Part shown: piece by piece, positions 1-8,842 of the stretch
Position numbering within the stretch: position 1 is the stretch's first letter
How the letters are laid out: the number at the start of each line of letters is the position of its first letter
Assembly: GCA_913057175.1 (NCBI GenBank)
Contig: CAJXNP010000013.1
Location: forward strand, 186,001 to 250,000
From: an uncultured Cytophagales bacterium
GTDB taxonomy: Bacteria > Bacteroidota > Bacteroidia > Cytophagales > Cyclobacteriaceae
Length of the DNA stretch: 64,000 nt
Reading direction: 5' to 3'
Notes under the pieces: model-generated
The model's input: the letters and a program-made list of their open reading frames with translations, nothing else
What the model was told of the DNA's origin: nothing
Database searches by the model: none
Program-made: the position numbers and the translations under genes

Positions 1-2
1 AA

Positions 3-146
3 ACAGGGGTAAGCAAAGAAAATTATCAGCAGTCATACGATGATCAATTTTATCTTGTCAAGGAGGAAATGACTCACTACGGTACTAAAAAACTTATATT
101 GAAAGACAAAAAAACTGGCAAAATCGTTGAGAAAATTGTTGATTAA
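3..146 (+). CDS. C-terminal end of an unidentified protein (cut by window start)
   Basis: An open frame enters from the left edge and stops at TAA 144-146, giving 47 residues rich in Lys, Glu and Tyr with a basic end (KTGKIVEKIVD). No family can be recognised from so little. It is called as coding because the frame is uninterrupted and its composition is typical of an exported or cytosolic Bacteroidota protein. The 248 bases after it, up to the peptidase gene, are AT-rich and show no gene or clear promoter. Confidence 0.45.
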   Translation, partial: TGVSKENYQQSYDDQFYLVKEEMTHYGTKKLILKDKKTGKIVEKIVD

Positions 147-394
147 TTCTATCCGGATTAACATTGGTTTTTGGCTGTAACTGTTGTTTTGCTTTTTCAG
201 GAGATGTAATGAGCCTAAAATTCATCTTTTGAATCAGTATGTTTGTCACATTGGGTTACCATACTTATTGAATATCATTAATATTTACCTGAGGATTTAA
301 AAAATTGATACAAAATAAGTAAATTATCATGTAATCGTTATTCATTTGTTCTTAGTGAAATAACATAACATATTCATCCAAAACCTGACCAACT

Positions 395-1576
395 ATGTGC
401 ACAAATCACCACCGAAACCCCATTCAATGCATTGTTCCACCTCATATGGTTGACGAGATCATTGAAAATGGAACAGATCAGCAAAAAAATAAAGCCCAGA
501 ACAATTTAAATGTTTCGACAAACCTGAGGAGCCTTAGGGTTTCTTTTGCCGAATCAGCAGCCAGGCCGGATGCCGTTACGGGGCAAAAAAACAGAAAGAT
601 CTATGATGCGCAGAATAAATCAACCTTACCTGGCAAACTTGTACGAAGTGAAGGAGATCCTCCAACAGGAGATCCAGGGGCAGATGAAGCATACGATGGC
701 GCAGGGGCGACCTACGATTTGTACGATGAAATATTTGGCAGGAATTCCATTGATGGAAATGGCATGCAGCTTACCTCGATCGTTCATTACCTGAAAGGAT
801 ACGATAACGCATTTTGGGATGGTGAAAAAATGGTTTATGGAGATGGTGATGAAGATCTTCCTGAGGAAGACCGGTTATTTAACAGATTTACCATTTCCAT
901 TGATGTCATTGGACACGAACTGACACATGGAGTGACACAATACGAGGCCAACCTGGTTTACAAAAACCAACCAGGAGCATTGAATGAATCATTTTCTGAT
1001 GTATTTGGTTCGCTTGTGAAGCAAAGGGTCAAAAATCAGAAAGCAAATGAAGCTGATTGGATCATTGGAGAAGGGCTTTTTACTTCAAACGTCAATGGTG
1101 TTGGTATTCGATCGATGAAAAACCCGGGGACGGCATATAACGATCCCGTTTTAGGCAAAGATCCCCAACCCGGGCATATGGATGATTATGTCAATACAAC
1201 AAGCGACAATGGAGGTGTACATATCAATTCAGGTATTCCCAATAAAGCTTTTTATGAAGTGGCAATGGAATTAGGTGGTTTTGCATGGGAAAAAGCAGGA
1301 CAGATATGGTACATTACCCTTCGGGATAAATTGTCATCAACATCCGATTTCCAGGAAGCTGCAGAGAAAACTTTTGAAACGGCAGGTGAATTGTTTGGCA
1401 CAAATAGTGCAGAGCAAAAAGCAGTTAAGAATGGTTGGGGCAAAGTTGGTATAGTTATAGAAGCAGAAGTTCCTGACGAACCAAAAGATGAGCCCGACCA
1501 GGATAAAGATGATGATTTGGAAAAAAATAAAGGTTGTGCTAACGTATTTGGTATATTTTATAGTTTTAACTTGTAG
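395..1576 (+). CDS. Protealysin-like M4 (thermolysin family) zinc metallopeptidase
   Basis: A 393-residue neutral metalloendopeptidase. The N-terminal part (VPPHMVDEII, residues 14-23) matches the short protealysin-type propeptide rather than the long thermolysin one. The zinc site is HELTH (174-178) with the third ligand Glu198 in GALNESFSD, and the catalytic His is His276 in GGVHINSG. The catalytic domain ends near residue 350 at WGKVGI and is followed by an acidic tail (PDEPKDEPDQDKDDD). There is no signal peptide, as in protealysin itself. The last 65 bases overlap the next gene, which encodes a putative inhibitor of exactly this peptidase class. The acidic tail is therefore encoded partly in the overlap. 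Family assignment is firm; substrate and location are unknown. Confidence 0.93.
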   Translation: MCTNHHRNPIQCIVPPHMVDEIIENGTDQQKNKAQNNLNVSTNLRSLRVSFAESAARPDAVTGQKNRKIYDAQNKSTLPGKLVRSEGDPPTGDPGADEAYDGAGATYDLYDEIFGRNSIDGNGMQLTSIVHYLKGYDNAFWDGEKMVYGDGDEDLPEEDRLFNRFTISIDVIGHELTHGVTQYEANLVYKNQPGALNESFSDVFGSLVKQRVKNQKANEADWIIGEGLFTSNVNGVGIRSMKNPGTAYNDPVLGKDPQPGHMDDYVNTTSDNGGVHINSGIPNKAFYEVAMELGGFAWEKAGQIWYITLRDKLSSTSDFQEAAEKTFETAGELFGTNSAEQKAVKNGWGKVGIVIEAEVPDEPKDEPDQDKDDDLEKNKGCANVFGIFYSFNL

Positions 1577-1895
1577 TGGCGTGAGTATAGAAAAGCCTTT
1601 TCATATTCAGTTTGAACGATCAGGTGGTTTTGCTGGTATTGCCACAAATGTTGAAATAGATTCCCGGGATTTATCAGGGCAAGAACTGGGAAATCTTGAA
1701 AAACTAATTGATCAATCAGACTTTTTTAAGTATCAGCAGGCTCAAGATTCAGGAAGCAGTATTCCGGATCAGTATCAATATCGCATTACCATTGAGGCAG
1801 GCGGAAATACAAAGACTGTTGAATTCGGTGAGTCTGTCATGCCGGAAAAATTCCGTCCACTAATTGAATATTTGTTAAAAAAATCAAGAGAATAA
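1512..1895 (+). CDS. Emfourin-type inhibitor of protealysin-like peptidase, with hydrophobic N-terminus
   Basis: A 127-residue protein whose core begins FERSGGFAGI (residues 34-43), followed by VEIDSRDLSG and a C-terminal segment ending PLIEYLLKKSRE. This pattern matches my recollection of the emfourin family, small proteins encoded next to protealysin-like M4 peptidases that inhibit them. Residues 1-21 (WKKIKVVL...IVLTCSG) form a hydrophobic stretch that could be a signal peptide, a membrane anchor or a poor lipobox. In-frame ATGs occur at 1488, 1509 and 1512; 1509 or 1512 gives the most natural N-terminus. The gene overlaps the peptidase by about 65 bases in another frame, so the two are probably translated together. 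Function is inferred from the motif and position. Confidence 0.72.
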   Translation: MIWKKIKVVLTYLVYFIVLTCSGVSIEKPFHIQFERSGGFAGIATNVEIDSRDLSGQELGNLEKLIDQSDFFKYQQAQDSGSSIPDQYQYRITIEAGGNTKTVEFGESVMPEKFRPLIEYLLKKSRE

Positions 1896-2087
1896 GTCTG
1901 ATCAAAATATTGATGTATCCACTTTCAAAATCCGGCAAATACTTCAATAAAAACAAAGTTGGGACTTTTTCCTGTTAAGGTTTTCTTATATTGACAACTG
2001 ACCTGCCGGTTGACAATTGCATCAATTTCTCCTTTGTAAATACCTGTTTTTTGATAGATTGCTAAAAAATCCCCTTTTTAATAAGAA

Positions 2088-3020
2088 ATGAGAAAAATTA
2101 CACCACATTCTACATTCCTTTGTATTGTTTTGTTTATACTCGTCACAGCATGTTCCAAAACTGCTGAAAAATCAAGCGATTCTGAATTAATACGAGTTCC
2201 CTATCAAAGTTTGGCAACAGCCGAAGAAAGAGATTATTTTATGTATTTGCCTAAAGGCTACCACTATGAACCTGGTAAAAAATGGCCATTGATGTTGTTT
2301 TTGCATGGAAATGGAGAAAGAGGAAATGCTAAGGACGAGCTTGATTATGTCATCAAGCATGGACCTCTATACGAAGCATGGATCCAAAAAAGAGATTTGC
2401 CTTTTATCATCATTGCTCCGCAACTACCAATGTATGGGATGGATTCCATTGAATATATTGCTAACAGAACTCCTGATGAAATACCAAAACGGTTAGATGA
2501 CGGCGTTCCCGATCGGCCGGCTGATTCATCAACTCCCTATCCAATGTTGGGCTCGGTTCAGGACACGATAATGGTTTATCCACCTCAGGGGCCACCCCAG
2601 GGTTGGTGGAAACTGGAGGAAGATATTTTATTAATAGTTGAGAGTTCCATTGAAGAATTTAATATAGACAGGAATCGGATTTACCTGACAGGATTGAGTT
2701 ACGGAGGTTTTGGTACCTGGTATATTGCCAGTAAACATCCCGAAATGTTTGCTGCAATTGCGCCTGTCGTAGGATATGGTCATCCCGAACTTATGAAACC
2801 AATTGCCGATGAAAACCTGTCTGTCTGGTGTTTTTCCGGAGGAAGGGATATGGTCGTTCCACAAAAATATTTTTATCCCGGATTAAATGAGCTGGAAAAA
2901 CTGGGTCATTCAAAGCTACGTTTTACCACCCATGAAGATATGGGGCACGATACTTGGACAAGGGTTTATGGAGGCCAGGATATTTATGATTGGTTTTTAC
3001 TCCACGAATTGGAAAAGTAA
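2088..3020 (+). CDS. Lipoprotein alpha/beta hydrolase (esterase / prolyl-oligopeptidase-like)
   Basis: A 310-residue alpha/beta-hydrolase with a signal peptide and lipobox VTAC (Cys22), so probably anchored in the envelope. The oxyanion-side strand is FLHGNGERGN (71-80). The nucleophile elbow is GLSYGGFG with Ser204, the acid is Asp254 in GGRDMVVP, and the base is His287 in EDMGHDTW. The layout resembles secreted feruloyl/acetyl-xylan-type esterases and PHB-depolymerase-like hydrolases of Bacteroidota. Residues 120-170 are an insertion rich in Pro and Asp. The substrate cannot be read from the sequence. A DUF4251 gene follows 16 bases downstream. Confidence 0.85.
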   Translation: MRKITPHSTFLCIVLFILVTACSKTAEKSSDSELIRVPYQSLATAEERDYFMYLPKGYHYEPGKKWPLMLFLHGNGERGNAKDELDYVIKHGPLYEAWIQKRDLPFIIIAPQLPMYGMDSIEYIANRTPDEIPKRLDDGVPDRPADSSTPYPMLGSVQDTIMVYPPQGPPQGWWKLEEDILLIVESSIEEFNIDRNRIYLTGLSYGGFGTWYIASKHPEMFAAIAPVVGYGHPELMKPIADENLSVWCFSGGRDMVVPQKYFYPGLNELEKLGHSKLRFTTHEDMGHDTWTRVYGGQDIYDWFLLHELEK

Positions 3021-3036
3021 TGTGAAAATTAAAGCC

Positions 3037-3612
3037 ATGATCAGAATAAGATATTTGATAATGTTTTTTTGTCTGATGTTTTCTGTGAATTCAGGCTTCA
3101 GCCAGGAGATAAATGAGACGCTTGACAAGAAAACGAGAAAGAAGTACGAAAAGAAAGAAAAAAAAAGACAAAAAGAAGAGGAACAACAAAAGGCTAAGGA
3201 AAACCTCAAGACCCTGTTAGAGGAAAAAAGATTTGTGCTGGAAGCAAATAATCTTAGCGGAAGATCCGGGATGCAAGTACCTGTTTCACCGACCATTAAT
3301 TTTTTCGCTGTTGATTCTACTTCTGCCATGCTACAAGTGGGATCTTTCAGGGGATTGGGATATAATGGTGTAGGCGGAATTACTGACGAAGGGAAAATCA
3401 CCAGATATGAAATTACCGAAACCAAAGGAGGATTTTCTGTTAAGATTTATGTGTCAAGCAATCTGACCAGTTATACCATTTTTTTAAGTGCGAGCCCAAT
3501 GGCATCTTCTACAGCAAAAGTGAGTGGATTAAGCGGAGGTGTCATTAATTTCCATGGTAGAATAGTTCCCGAAACTGATTCATCAGTTTATGAAGGACAA
3601 AAATTATACTGA
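3037..3612 (+). CDS. DUF4251 domain protein, exported
   Basis: A 191-residue protein. The frame stays open upstream into the hydrolase gene, but the ATG at 3037 gives a standard signal peptide (MIRIRYLIMFFCLMF...GFSQ) and is chosen as start. A very basic and acidic linker (KKTRKKYEKKEKKRQKEEEQ) follows, then the domain, which shows the DUF4251 pattern of a beta-rich fold: KRFVLEANNL, VDSTSAMLQVGSF, YNGVGGITDEG and GRIVP. This family is common and uncharacterised in Bacteroidota envelopes. It lies 2 bases from the following DinB-like gene, so the two are likely cotranscribed. Confidence 0.8.
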   Translation: MIRIRYLIMFFCLMFSVNSGFSQEINETLDKKTRKKYEKKEKKRQKEEEQQKAKENLKTLLEEKRFVLEANNLSGRSGMQVPVSPTINFFAVDSTSAMLQVGSFRGLGYNGVGGITDEGKITRYEITETKGGFSVKIYVSSNLTSYTIFLSASPMASSTAKVSGLSGGVINFHGRIVPETDSSVYEGQKLY

Positions 3613-3614
3613 CA

Positions 3615-4163
3615 ATGCTTGGCTCCTGGATTGAGAGAATAGATCAGATTTCAGAGAAATATACAGATGAATTCTCCAAATTATCCACAGAGGAGTTGAA
3701 CTGGAAACCTGGTGAGCATTCCTGGAGCATTGGTCAATGTATGGATCATATTATTACCACAAACAAACAATACTTTGTCATTTTTGAAAAGCTGAATAAT
3801 GGTACATACAAAAAACACTGGGTGGCCAGCATCCCTTTTATTCCTCTTTGGTTTGGAGGTATAATTTTAAAAAGTGTAAAACCGGAAACAATTCATAAAA
3901 AGATGAAAACTTTTCAGGTTTTTGAACCTTCAGGAAACATCATTGACAAAAATGTCATCAGCCGTTTTGAGATAAATCAAATAAAGTTGAAGTCATATTT
4001 GACTGAAACAAGCTCTTCAAAATATAAGGAAATTGTCTCTTCTCCAGTCAATCAGGTCATTGTCTATCCATTGTCAAAAGCCATTGAGATTATTATTGCT
4101 CACGAAGAGCGGCATTTTCTCCAGGCTCAAAAGGTAAAAGAATTTATGAAAACCTCGACTTGA
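3615..4163 (+). CDS. DinB-like (DinB_2 / YfiT fold) protein
   Basis: A 182-residue cytosolic protein of the DinB/YfiT four-helix metal-binding superfamily. It shows the usual opening (LSTEELNWKPGEHSWSIGQ, then CMDHIITTNKQYF) and the C-terminal HEERHFLQAQKV helix. His45 in MDHI and the two histidines of AHEERH (about 166-170) are the likely divalent metal ligands. Family members include thiol-dependent transferases, but most are uncharacterised and no substrate is evident. The start lies 2 bases after the DUF4251 stop, suggesting one transcript. Confidence 0.82.
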   Translation: MLGSWIERIDQISEKYTDEFSKLSTEELNWKPGEHSWSIGQCMDHIITTNKQYFVIFEKLNNGTYKKHWVASIPFIPLWFGGIILKSVKPETIHKKMKTFQVFEPSGNIIDKNVISRFEINQIKLKSYLTETSSSKYKEIVSSPVNQVIVYPLSKAIEIIIAHEERHFLQAQKVKEFMKTST

Positions 4164-4269
4164 TCTAAAAAGTTAGAAATAAAACCTGAATTAATTTCCG
4201 ACAATGTCGATAATTGCGTGTGTTCTGATTTGCTTGGATAGAATTGGGAATGACCATCAAGTTGAGATT

Positions 4270-5031
4270 CTATTTACTGCTTTTTACATATTTTGACAAG
4301 CAATCATGCACCCGGATATAAAGATCGTAGTTGTTGGACCGAGCCACCCAATCCAGGTTTAGATTACAATATTCCACTAGCTGATCGTAACTTTCCTGCT
4401 CCATTTCAATGTCCTCTATTTCAAGGATTTCACTCAATCTCTCATAGGCCTTTTGCTCTACCTCATTTCTTTCCCTTTCATCCTTTACAAGCTCACGATA
4501 CTTTTGCTCCTCTTTGTGTTTTTTGCTAAAAGCCTGATACAAAGCCGTCGCCGGGCTCATCATAGATCCACCAAATCCAAGTTTGTCGTTCTGATCGGCA
4601 TCGATTTCCCTTGTTATGCCAGGAATATAAGCTCCCCTTTGTTCTTTCTTAAACAAGTGGGTGGGTTCAGGGATGCCAGAATAAATATCAACTGTATCAA
4701 GGATGAACACTTTCTGCTTCAGACGGATAATGGAATTGGAAAGATTTGAAGTGTCGGAAATTACCACAGATTTGCTTTCATAGTCGATCCTTGTAAACAT
4801 GATCGTATCATTCAGGTAAACGGGGATTTCAAAATACCCGTTTTCATTTGTTACAGTTCCTCTGCCTCTTTGATTGAAAACATGGACACCTGAAACATCG
4901 GAAAAGGTTTCCTGATCAACAGCAAAACCTTTGTATATAAAGGAGTTATCCTGTGCGGATACGTGAGTAGACAATAAAAACATTGCCGAAATCAATAGAA
5001 AATATGCCCGCTTTAGATAATTGATATTCAA
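4270..5031 (-). CDS. Exported protein with carboxypeptidase-regulatory-like domain
   Basis: A 253-residue protein with a signal peptide ending THVSAQ. Residues 30-115 form a CarboxypepD_reg-like beta sandwich (GFAVDQETFSDVSGVHVFNQ, then GRGTVTNENGYFEI), the module also found at the N-terminus of SusC-like receptors. The C-terminal half is helical and charged (residues 165-215, KKHKEEQKYRELV and ERERNEVEQKAYERL), with no recognised fold. The arrangement recurs in Bacteroidota envelope proteins of unknown function. It converges with the DinB-like gene and is followed by no clear terminator. Confidence 0.75.
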   Translation of the reverse strand: MNINYLKRAYFLLISAMFLLSTHVSAQDNSFIYKGFAVDQETFSDVSGVHVFNQRGRGTVTNENGYFEIPVYLNDTIMFTRIDYESKSVVISDTSNLSNSIIRLKQKVFILDTVDIYSGIPEPTHLFKKEQRGAYIPGITREIDADQNDKLGFGGSMMSPATALYQAFSKKHKEEQKYRELVKDERERNEVEQKAYERLSEILEIEDIEMEQESYDQLVEYCNLNLDWVARSNNYDLYIRVHDCLSKYVKSSK

Positions 5032-5289
5032 GATATTTAATTACAAATGACAAATATAAAGGATGTGAAGTGATAGGAAACGTCAAATTTGACCTGCAAA
5101 GTTAAATTATGTTAAAGTAATATCTTTGAAATGAGGGTTACAATTTTAGTTTAACCTATATGTAATCAAGAAACATCATATTTTCAAATTGGCAACAAAA
5201 AGCTTTAATTATTTGTACTTTTTTTAGAATAATTAAGTTTTTCTATAAGATTAATTCATTTATTTTGGTGTTTTTGTTGCTGCAACTGG

Positions 5290-5934
5290 ATGAAACGGGT
5301 CTTAATTTATTGTGTATGCATATTTTTTAGCGGATTGGTGTTTAGCTGCAAGCCCACTAAGATATGTCCTGCCTATCACTCTTCTTTCATAATAGACAGA
5401 GAAGTCACTCGTACGACCTTTTCCTTATTTGGACCTGATTCCCTTCCAAAAGATCCTGAAGAAGACTTATGGATCGTTGATAAAAAGAAAGTAGGGATTG
5501 CTGATGATTTTTCCTACAAAAAGAAAACCAATAAAATGGCTATAATCAGCATGGAATCAATTTACCTCAAAAAAGAAGATCCTTTGGATATGCAATTGGC
5601 AATGGCTGAAATGGATTCCGCGGCAATCGACTCTGTGATGTATCATCGTCAATCCCAGCAATACGATGATTTTTATAACTATGATCAGATGATCTATCTA
5701 CATTATTTCGGAGATTATTTACCCAAGCCTAAATCGACGTCAGACTTTTCTGAAGACCTCAAACAGGACGAGTCGTTGATTCAGGATGAGTCAACAGATG
5801 AATTGGAAGAAAAGGAAAAGAAGGGCTTTCTGAAGGGGTTGTTTAAGAAAAAGAATAAAAAAGAAGAAGCTGTAGAGGATGAGGAGGAAGAAGTAGATGA
5901 TTCGCTACTTAAATTTGCTGATCCTGATAATTAA
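5290..5934 (+). CDS. Lipoprotein of unknown function with acidic/basic C-terminus
   Basis: A 214-residue lipoprotein: signal peptide with lipobox LVFSC (Cys20) followed by KPTKICPAYHSSFI, a pattern I associate with a small uncharacterised Bacteroidota lipoprotein group. The middle (residues 60-150) contains MAIISMESIYLKKEDP and a Tyr/Asp-rich stretch. The end is strongly charged (GFLKGLFKKKNKKEEA, then acidic residues). No enzyme motif is visible. The convergent Ca2+ ATPase gene ends 16 bases beyond, so the two may share a termination region. Confidence 0.7.
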   Translation: MKRVLIYCVCIFFSGLVFSCKPTKICPAYHSSFIIDREVTRTTFSLFGPDSLPKDPEEDLWIVDKKKVGIADDFSYKKKTNKMAIISMESIYLKKEDPLDMQLAMAEMDSAAIDSVMYHRQSQQYDDFYNYDQMIYLHYFGDYLPKPKSTSDFSEDLKQDESLIQDESTDELEEKEKKGFLKGLFKKKNKKEEAVEDEEEEVDDSLLKFADPDN

Positions 5935-5950
5935 TTATTAGTCCAACAAC

Positions 5951-8632
5951 CTAATCCACCAGTTGCTTTACAATATACTTCCTAAACATATCCACCGGAA
6001 TGATCGACAAGGCCAACAGAAAAATGGTAATCCATTCTCTGAGGTTCAATGCAGTTGTTCTTAATATATTTCCTCCCAAATAGGTAAAGAGTATCTGAAG
6101 GCCGAAAATCAGAACAATGACCAGTAAAAAGTTCTTATTCTTGAAGATATTCTCAAATATGTTCAATTTGTCTGTCCGGGCATTGAAGCTATTTAATGTA
6201 ATGAAAAATACAAACAGGTTGAAAAACGCCGTGATAAATACCCTCTCGACAAACACACCGTCTCGTAGAAACAGTCCTTTGAAGTAGTCAATGTTAAGAA
6301 AAATTATAGAAAAAATGGTGATAAATAAGCCACTCACAATGATGGCGGAAGCCATATCCTTTGTAAGAATATTTTCCTCCCTTTTTACAGGTTTTTCCTT
6401 CATGAACCTTTTCAACGCCGGCTCGCCTCCGAATGCTATCGCTGCCAGAGTATCCATGATAATGTTGATCCACAATAGCTGAATGATCGTTAGTGGAAAA
6501 TCAAAGCCAAAGAACGGCCCAAGAAAGGCAGTTGTTACTGCTGCTACGTTGACGGTTAACTGGAAGACAATAAATTTTCTGATCGATTTGAAAATTGTTC
6601 GTCCATACCGGATGGCATTGGAAAGAGAATACAGGTTGTCATCCAAAATGACAATATCGCTTGATTCCTTAGAGACCTCTGTTCCACTTCCCATGGCAAA
6701 GCCAACATCCGAATGCATCAAAGCTGCAGAGTCATTTACTCCGTCTCCGGTCATTCCCACTACTTTACCCATTTCCTTAGCAATGCGGACAAGACGGCTC
6801 TTATCGGTTGGCAAGGCTCTTGATATAACCCTGATGGCCGGAAATATTACTTTTAGCTCTTCATCAGAAAATTTTGTCAGCTCCTCAGAACTAAGAATGT
6901 AATCACTGTCATTTTTCAGCAATCCGATTTCTTTTGCAATTGCCGTAGCCGTTTCCTTCCGATCTCCCGTGATCATGATAATTTGAATTCCGGCATTCTG
7001 CGCATCGGTAATGGCTAACATCGATTCTTCCCTGATCTCGTCTCTGATGCCCATGATGCCAAGTAAAGTGCCATTGCCAGGAATAGTATCTTCTTCACAC
7101 AGAGATTCATTTGTAATGGCCAGAGCGATCAGGCGGATACTTTGATTGGTCGTTTCTTCTAAAATTTCATGAAACTTGTCTTTATCCAAAGCTATTTTCT
7201 CACCATTCTCATTCATAAAATGGCTACATTTTTCAAGAATTAATTCAGGAGCGCCTTTCACCAATGTTACTCGTGATTGGTGGGTATCCAGAATTTCGTG
7301 GTCGCTGCTTACCTCTGTGGCAGAGAATTTCCTTACACTATTAAATAAGATGGTCTTGATGACTTCAACCCTTTTTTCGGATCTCTTTGTTAGTTCGTCA
7401 GTACCAAGGAAGCTCAAAACTGCACGCTCAGATTGGTTTCCACCCTCAATTTTACCGTTTGGAGCAATTACACACGATGTGTTTTCTAAAATGGAAAAAC
7501 TGAGTAAATCTCCTAATTTTCCAGGTATCTGATCAAACTTTTTATAGTTTTTGCCATATCCGGTTAAGAGAAACACAGGTTCGAATTTTCCCTTGGTAAT
7601 GGTGCCGGTTTTATCAGAAAAAAGAACGTTTAAACTACCGGAAGTTTCAATACCCAAAAGTTTTCGCACCAATACCTTTTCATTCAGAAGCTTTCTCATA
7701 TTGAGGGAGAGAACGATGGCGATCATCATCGGTAAGCCCTCTGGTACAGCGGCTACAACGATGATAATGGCTAGTATACCTGCCTTGAGAAAGTCCAGAA
7801 ATAATATTTTCCAATTGGAAACGTATTCTCCGATTAATACCGGGTCAAAATTATTGGCAATGAAGATTTTATTGGCCATGAAGGCCACCAAAATGGTAAT
7901 GGCAGAGATATAGCCGAATTTACTAATAAGTTTTGCCAGATTTTTTAATTTCACCTGAAGGGGTGAAAGCCTGCTTTCCTTATCGGATAATTCGTTTGCC
8001 AGTTTACCATACACCGTCTTGTCTCCAACATCAATAATTTTGAGAATGGACTCCCCATCCTCAACTACCGATCCCCGGAAAAGCCAATTGGGATTGTCCA
8101 ATTTTTTTTCCGGAATGGATCCTTCCTTCCCGATACTTGTCTTGCTGATGTGTTCTGATTCACCAGTGAGAGAGGCATCATTTACTTTTAGTGAACCATC
8201 GATGATAACTCCGTCGGCGGGCACCTTGTCGCCAGCTTGCAATAAAACGTAATCTCCCGAAACAACATCTCCAATAGGAACACGGACCAATTGTCCGTCC
8301 CGGAATACATTGCACATGATCTTCATGGCTTCTTCCTGGAGAACTTGAAAAGAAGACTCATTTTTAAATTCGCTGAAGGTGGAAACAAATGTTGATAAAA
8401 TGACTGCCACGCCTATTGCCACAGCTTCATACCATTCGGTTACATCAAAAAATGAAAAAAGGACCATGATCCCCAACGCAACTACGAGAATGATAATGAT
8501 CGGGTCCTGGAAGTTACCTTTGAGCTTATCCCAAAAACTCTCAACTTCCATTGGACGAAGCTCATTGGTTCCGTTTTGTTTTCTTGATTCCGCGACTTCC
8601 AGTGAAGTCAAACCTTGAAAATTATATTTCAT
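5951..8632 (-). CDS. Calcium-translocating P-type ATPase (P2B/PMCA type)
   Basis: An 893-residue P-type ATPase that pumps Ca2+ out of the cytosol. Visible motifs in order: TGES actuator loop (156-159), the M4 site VPEGLP (296-301) expected in Ca2+ pumps, the phosphorylation site SDKTGT (Asp340), the hinge TGDGVNDSAA near residue 630, and about ten membrane segments including the C-terminal block (IQLLWINIIMDTLAAIAFG). Length and lack of an N-terminal heavy-metal domain fit the P2 calcium group found in Bacteroidota. It is transcribed alone; the 210 bases upstream are very AT-rich. Confidence 0.93.
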   Translation of the reverse strand: MKYNFQGLTSLEVAESRKQNGTNELRPMEVESFWDKLKGNFQDPIIIILVVALGIMVLFSFFDVTEWYEAVAIGVAVILSTFVSTFSEFKNESSFQVLQEEAMKIMCNVFRDGQLVRVPIGDVVSGDYVLLQAGDKVPADGVIIDGSLKVNDASLTGESEHISKTSIGKEGSIPEKKLDNPNWLFRGSVVEDGESILKIIDVGDKTVYGKLANELSDKESRLSPLQVKLKNLAKLISKFGYISAITILVAFMANKIFIANNFDPVLIGEYVSNWKILFLDFLKAGILAIIIVVAAVPEGLPMMIAIVLSLNMRKLLNEKVLVRKLLGIETSGSLNVLFSDKTGTITKGKFEPVFLLTGYGKNYKKFDQIPGKLGDLLSFSILENTSCVIAPNGKIEGGNQSERAVLSFLGTDELTKRSEKRVEVIKTILFNSVRKFSATEVSSDHEILDTHQSRVTLVKGAPELILEKCSHFMNENGEKIALDKDKFHEILEETTNQSIRLIALAITNESLCEEDTIPGNGTLLGIMGIRDEIREESMLAITDAQNAGIQIIMITGDRKETATAIAKEIGLLKNDSDYILSSEELTKFSDEELKVIFPAIRVISRALPTDKSRLVRIAKEMGKVVGMTGDGVNDSAALMHSDVGFAMGSGTEVSKESSDIVILDDNLYSLSNAIRYGRTIFKSIRKFIVFQLTVNVAAVTTAFLGPFFGFDFPLTIIQLLWINIIMDTLAAIAFGGEPALKRFMKEKPVKREENILTKDMASAIIVSGLFITIFSIIFLNIDYFKGLFLRDGVFVERVFITAFFNLFVFFITLNSFNARTDKLNIFENIFKNKNFLLVIVLIFGLQILFTYLGGNILRTTALNLREWITIFLLALSIIPVDMFRKYIVKQLVD

Positions 8633-8842
8633 TTATAGGAATTGGTTGCTGAAAAAATTGTATTAATCAAATAATAATTTGTACTTGATTAATTTATTTA
8701 CAAATCTAAAACGAAAATTTTAGAATTTTCATATTTTGATAAAATATTTTTATTCAAAGAAAAAATTGTACTTATAAAAGTTATAATCATAACTTCTGAA
8801 TCTTACTTTTAGCAAACTAAATTAACCGATTTTAAACTTGTA

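Noticed and set aside
2887-3036. Upstream extension of the DUF4251 gene
   Set aside because: It lies inside the hydrolase gene; the ATG at 3037 gives the signal peptide.
4293-4749. Plus-strand frames opposite the carboxypeptidase-like protein
   Set aside because: They have no family features and are antisense to a gene with a clear signal peptide and domain.
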